A stretch of DNA of 64,000 bases, taken from positions 248,001 through 312,000 of the forward strand of contig JBHJGM010000002.1 of NCBI GenBank assembly GCA_050331815.1, written 5' to 3'. Shown here piece by piece: positions 61,570 through 64,000 of the stretch. Source of the stretch: JBHJGM01 sp050331815. Its GTDB lineage: Bacteria > Verrucomicrobiota > Verrucomicrobiia > Opitutales > JBHJGM01. The position numbers and the translations under genes were made by a program. Within the stretch, counting starts at the first letter, position 1, and every line of letters starts with the position of its first letter. The notes below the pieces were generated by a model. The model saw only the letters and a program-made list of their open reading frames with translations, made no database searches and was not told the DNA's origin.

Positions 61570-63513
61570 CTAACCGACGGAGACCTGTGGTTCCGTGGGA
61601 CGCACCGAAAGCGGGGTCGCGCTCGTGATTTCCAGCGCTTGCAGCTTTTCCAACAATCGCTCAGTCATGGCCTCAGCGGTCAGCCCGTGGTTGGCGCGCA
61701 GGTCGCCCGTGCCTGAGCCGTGCTCGACAAACGCGTCGGGCCAGCCAAATCGTTGAACCGGAACATCCACGCCCCGTTCCTGCAACGTTTCGATAACGCC
61801 GGAACCAAAGCCCCCGTTCAGCACGTGGTCTTCCATCGTCACCAGCAAACTGGCCGATGCAGCATCGTGCAGCAGGCGTTCTTCGTCCAGTGGCTTGGCG
61901 AAACGCGCATTGACCACGCCCACGTCGAGTTCGGTGGCTTCGCGCAGGGCCGCGGCCACTTTTTGTGCCTCGGCCACCATCGGCCCTAGGGCCCAGATGC
62001 GAACCGTTTCGCCCGGCTCAATCTCTTTGGACCGGCCGATGCGCATGGTATCGCCGTTGACGTGCGGCCTGGGCGTACCGGTGGCCGCGCCACGCGGGAA
62101 GCGAATGAAGGTTGGGCCGTTGTGGTTCAGACAAAGGGTGAGCATGTCTTCAAGCTCGTGCTCATCCATCGGCTGCATGACCACCGCGTTCGGCACAGGC
62201 CGCAGGTAAGAGATGTCAAACACCCCGTGGTGGGTCGGCCCATCGTTGGGCGAGAGCCCCGCGCGGTCCATTCCGAAGACCACCGGCAGATTCTGCAGGC
62301 AGATGTCGTGGATGACCGGGTCAAACGCGCGCTGCAGAAAGGTCGAGTATATGGCAACGACCGGCTTCAGCCCGTTGGTGGCCATACCCGCGGCCATCAG
62401 CACCGCGTGCTCTTCGGCAATGCCTACATCGAAAAACTGCGCTGGCGCAGCCTCCTCCAGCAGATTCAGGCCCGTACCCGAAGGCATGGCGGCGGTGATG
62501 CCCACCACTGACTTGTCGGCCTGGGCCGCCCGTGCGAGGGCATTTCCAAAAACGTCTTGATACTTGACCGGCCCGGAGGATTTCTGCACCGCCTTGCCGG
62601 TTTTCGGATCGTAGGCGCTGAGGCCATGGAATTTTTCGGGGTTCTCCAGCGCCACATCCAGGCCCTTGCCCTTCTTTGTCAGCACGTGCAGCAGAATTGG
62701 CTCATCGGCGTGCCGGGCAAAATCAAGGTACTGCTCCAGCAACTCGGTGTCGTGTCCATTGATCGGCCCCAGATAACGCAGGCCGAATTTCTCGAAGAGG
62801 CTGGAGGCCACGATAAAATCCTTGGCCTCACGCTTGGCCCGGGCGCCCCAGCGGATCAACGACTCCCCGCCTGGCATGCGCTGCAGGAACGACTCCAGAT
62901 CCTTGTGCAGGCGGTTGTAGGTCTGGTTGGTGATCAACTCGTTTAAGTAGCGAGCAATGGCCCCCACGTTTCTGGCGATCGACCACTCGTTGTCGTTGAG
63001 GATGACGATTAGGCGCTTCGTCGAAGTGGATACGTTGTTCAGCGCCTCAAAGGTGATGCCACAGGTAAAGGCGGCGTCTCCGCAGATGGCGACGACGTGC
63101 TCATCGCTACCGCGCAGGTCACGCGCGACGGCCATTCCCAGCGCGGCCGAAAGGGCGGTGCCCGCGTGGCCCGCGCCATAGCAATCGTGCTCGCTCTCAC
63201 TGCGGCACAGGAAGCCCGACAAGCCGTCCTTCTGCCGAATCTTGTCAAACTGCGCGTTGTTGCGCCCCGTGATTAACTTATGAACGTAACCCTGGTGCGA
63301 GACGTCAAAGACGAAGCGGTCTTTTGGAGTGTCAAATACACGGTGCAGGGCCAGCGTCAGCTCAACAACTCCCAGGTTGGGGCCAATGTGACCGCCGTTG
63401 CGGGCAGTCACCTCGATCAACCGTGAGCGTATCTCCTGGGCCAGTTGGCTGAGCTGCTCCGCCGAAAGATCGCGCAGATCCTCCGGCTTTGCGATTTGTT
63501 TCAAAATCGACAT
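61570..63513 (-). CDS. dxs: 1-deoxy-D-xylulose-5-phosphate synthase
   Basis: First enzyme of the MEP isoprenoid pathway, condensing pyruvate and glyceraldehyde-3-phosphate with thiamine diphosphate. The 647 residues show NGGHIGPNLGVVELTLALHRVFDTPKD, VFDVSHQGYVHKLITGR, the ThDP-binding region GDAAFTCGITFEALNN...NDNEWSIA, GPINGHD, the transketolase pyrimidine site FFDVGIAEEHAVLMAAGMA with catalytic Glu, GMDRAGLSPNDGPTHHGVFDISYLR, and TMEDHVLNGGFGSGVIE. ATG 63513 gives MSILKQIAKPEDLRDLS, the usual start; a TTG at 63549 is less likely. Downstream of xseB on the same strand. Confidence 0.97.
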   Translation of the reverse strand: MSILKQIAKPEDLRDLSAEQLSQLAQEIRSRLIEVTARNGGHIGPNLGVVELTLALHRVFDTPKDRFVFDVSHQGYVHKLITGRNNAQFDKIRQKDGLSGFLCRSESEHDCYGAGHAGTALSAALGMAVARDLRGSDEHVVAICGDAAFTCGITFEALNNVSTSTKRLIVILNDNEWSIARNVGAIARYLNELITNQTYNRLHKDLESFLQRMPGGESLIRWGARAKREAKDFIVASSLFEKFGLRYLGPINGHDTELLEQYLDFARHADEPILLHVLTKKGKGLDVALENPEKFHGLSAYDPKTGKAVQKSSGPVKYQDVFGNALARAAQADKSVVGITAAMPSGTGLNLLEEAAPAQFFDVGIAEEHAVLMAAGMATNGLKPVVAIYSTFLQRAFDPVIHDICLQNLPVVFGMDRAGLSPNDGPTHHGVFDISYLRPVPNAVVMQPMDEHELEDMLTLCLNHNGPTFIRFPRGAATGTPRPHVNGDTMRIGRSKEIEPGETVRIWALGPMVAEAQKVAAALREATELDVGVVNARFAKPLDEERLLHDAASASLLVTMEDHVLNGGFGSGVIETLQERGVDVPVQRFGWPDAFVEHGSGTGDLRANHGLTAEAMTERLLEKLQALEITSATPLSVRPTEPQVSVG

Positions 63514-63592
63514 ATCAAGCAATAAGGTAGGTTCACTTTCCTGGGTCAATCCACGATCCGCTACTTAACGACCCTCTTTTTGATGCTGCGTT

Positions 63593-63856
63593 TCACGCAT
63601 CTTCTTTTCCAAAGTCCATTTCATCAGCGCCTTCGAGCGCCAGATCCCCGCGCGTTTCGCGTATCTGCTCCAATGTTGCCTGCGCTTTGCCCAGTTGGCT
63701 TTCGCAGTTCCGCCACAGCTTCACGCCTTCCTCGTACTTGGTCACCATTTCCGCCAGAGCGATCTCACCGCTTTCCATCTGCATGATGAGCGTTTCCAGG
63801 CGCTCGACGGCTTGTTCGTACGGCAGCGCTTCGGCGCTCTTTTTACGGGCTGACAT
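63593..63856 (-). CDS. xseB: Exodeoxyribonuclease VII small subunit
   Basis: An 87-residue helical protein that forms the non-catalytic arms of exonuclease VII. The family pattern is evident: LPYEQAVERLETLIMQMESGEIALAEMVTKYEEGVKLWRNCESQLGKAQATLEQI, two antiparallel helices separated by the ESGEIAL turn. The acidic tail (GADEMDFGKED) is variable among XseB proteins. It precedes dxs by about 80 bases on the minus strand; the ispA gene that often lies between xseB and dxs is absent. Confidence 0.95.
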   Translation of the reverse strand: MSARKKSAEALPYEQAVERLETLIMQMESGEIALAEMVTKYEEGVKLWRNCESQLGKAQATLEQIRETRGDLALEGADEMDFGKEDA

Positions 63857-63898
63857 TCAGGCGGTGGGGTTCCCTCTCTTCTCGAACACGAGACTTGC

Positions 63899-63924
63899 AA
63901 AAAACGTGCCGGAGTTCAACCGGC
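63899..63924 (-). terminator. Intrinsic terminator candidate upstream of xseB
   Basis: A 5-bp GC stem GCCGG / CCGGC with a 7-base loop. On the minus strand it is followed after ACG by TTTTTT. It lies between a possible minus-strand gene entering at base 64000 and xseB, suggesting that xseB-dxs is a separate transcript. Confidence 0.55.
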
Positions 63925-63972
63925 GATTTTGCGCCTTCATTTTCGTCCGTCGGTGTCTTTTCCAGGGGTTGC

Positions 63973-64000
63973 TCAATCAACGTCGCCGGACATGATGCTT
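63973..64000 (-). CDS. Possible 3' end of a gene entering from the right edge (partial)
   Basis: The minus-strand frame from base 64000 reads about eight codons (SIMSGDVD) to a TGA at 63973-63975, 49 bases before the terminator candidate. The position upstream of xseB would suit xseA, but so short a fragment cannot be assigned and may be chance. Confidence 0.25.

Noticed and set aside
1..64000. CRISPR array, prophage or transposase
   Set aside because: No regularly spaced repeats and no integrase, transposase or phage structural motif were seen on either strand.

Overview
The window is a gene-dense, high-GC bacterial chromosome segment with very short intergenic gaps and several start/stop overlaps. 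Gene content suggests a Gram-negative heterotroph of the Verrucomicrobiota (Opitutae-like). The pointers are a one-Cys type I sulfatase, phytanoyl-CoA-type dioxygenase, DUF2264 protein, a very large alpha-2-macroglobulin and a complete RecBCD. This placement is inference, because no rRNA gene is present to settle it. I see no prophage, insertion sequence or CRISPR array.

Layout. 1-5.4 kb (minus strand): partial proC, a REC-histidine kinase, an RDD membrane protein, folD, a secreted protein and an RsuA/RluB-type pseudouridine synthase. 5.5-10 kb (plus): a sulfite-reductase-type flavoprotein without a flavodoxin domain, the fatty-acid genes fabG-acpP-fabF, and an orphan beta-type adenine methyltransferase. 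10-16.5 kb (minus): the 2-oxoglutarate dehydrogenase operon sucA-sucB-(sulfotransferase)-lpd. 16.6-23.1 kb: small proteins, a sulfatase, tRNA-Gln(TTG), a PhyH dioxygenase, a DUF1294 protein, a Bax-inhibitor-1-type membrane protein, cysE and an aquaporin. 23.3-32.2 kb: a secreted redoxin, a DUF971 protein, the 1999-residue alpha-2-macroglobulin, and a coupled small-protein/membrane-protein pair. 32.2-42.3 kb: a LOG-family protein, hpt, a YcxB-like protein, an MFS transporter, a zinc peptidase, mazG, trpC, rsmA, and a ligase-associated exonuclease with its ATP-dependent DNA ligase. 42.6-45.4 kb: a NarL-type response regulator, a GT4 glycosyltransferase and an SDR. 45.3-54.1 kb (minus): a 113-aa protein then recC-recB-recD. 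54.2-60.2 kb (plus): a CPA2 antiporter, a SMUG1-type glycosylase, a DUF2264 protein and an NhaC-family antiporter. 60.2-64 kb: a possibly structured spacer, a lipoprotein with a Cys/His protease-like domain, an AT-richer spacer, dxs and xseB.

Functional themes are central metabolism (2-oxoglutarate dehydrogenase, fatty-acid elongation, folate, isoprenoid, Trp/Pro/Cys synthesis), DNA repair (RecBCD, XseB, SMUG1, ligase and exonuclease, MazG), and envelope/ion homeostasis. The least explained points are the sulfotransferase inside the 2-oxoglutarate dehydrogenase operon, the ligase/exonuclease pair without its usual partners, the orphan methyltransferase, the small-protein/membrane-protein pair after the macroglobulin, and three intergenic stretches with secondary-structure potential (19264-19318, 60229-60458, 61176-61569).
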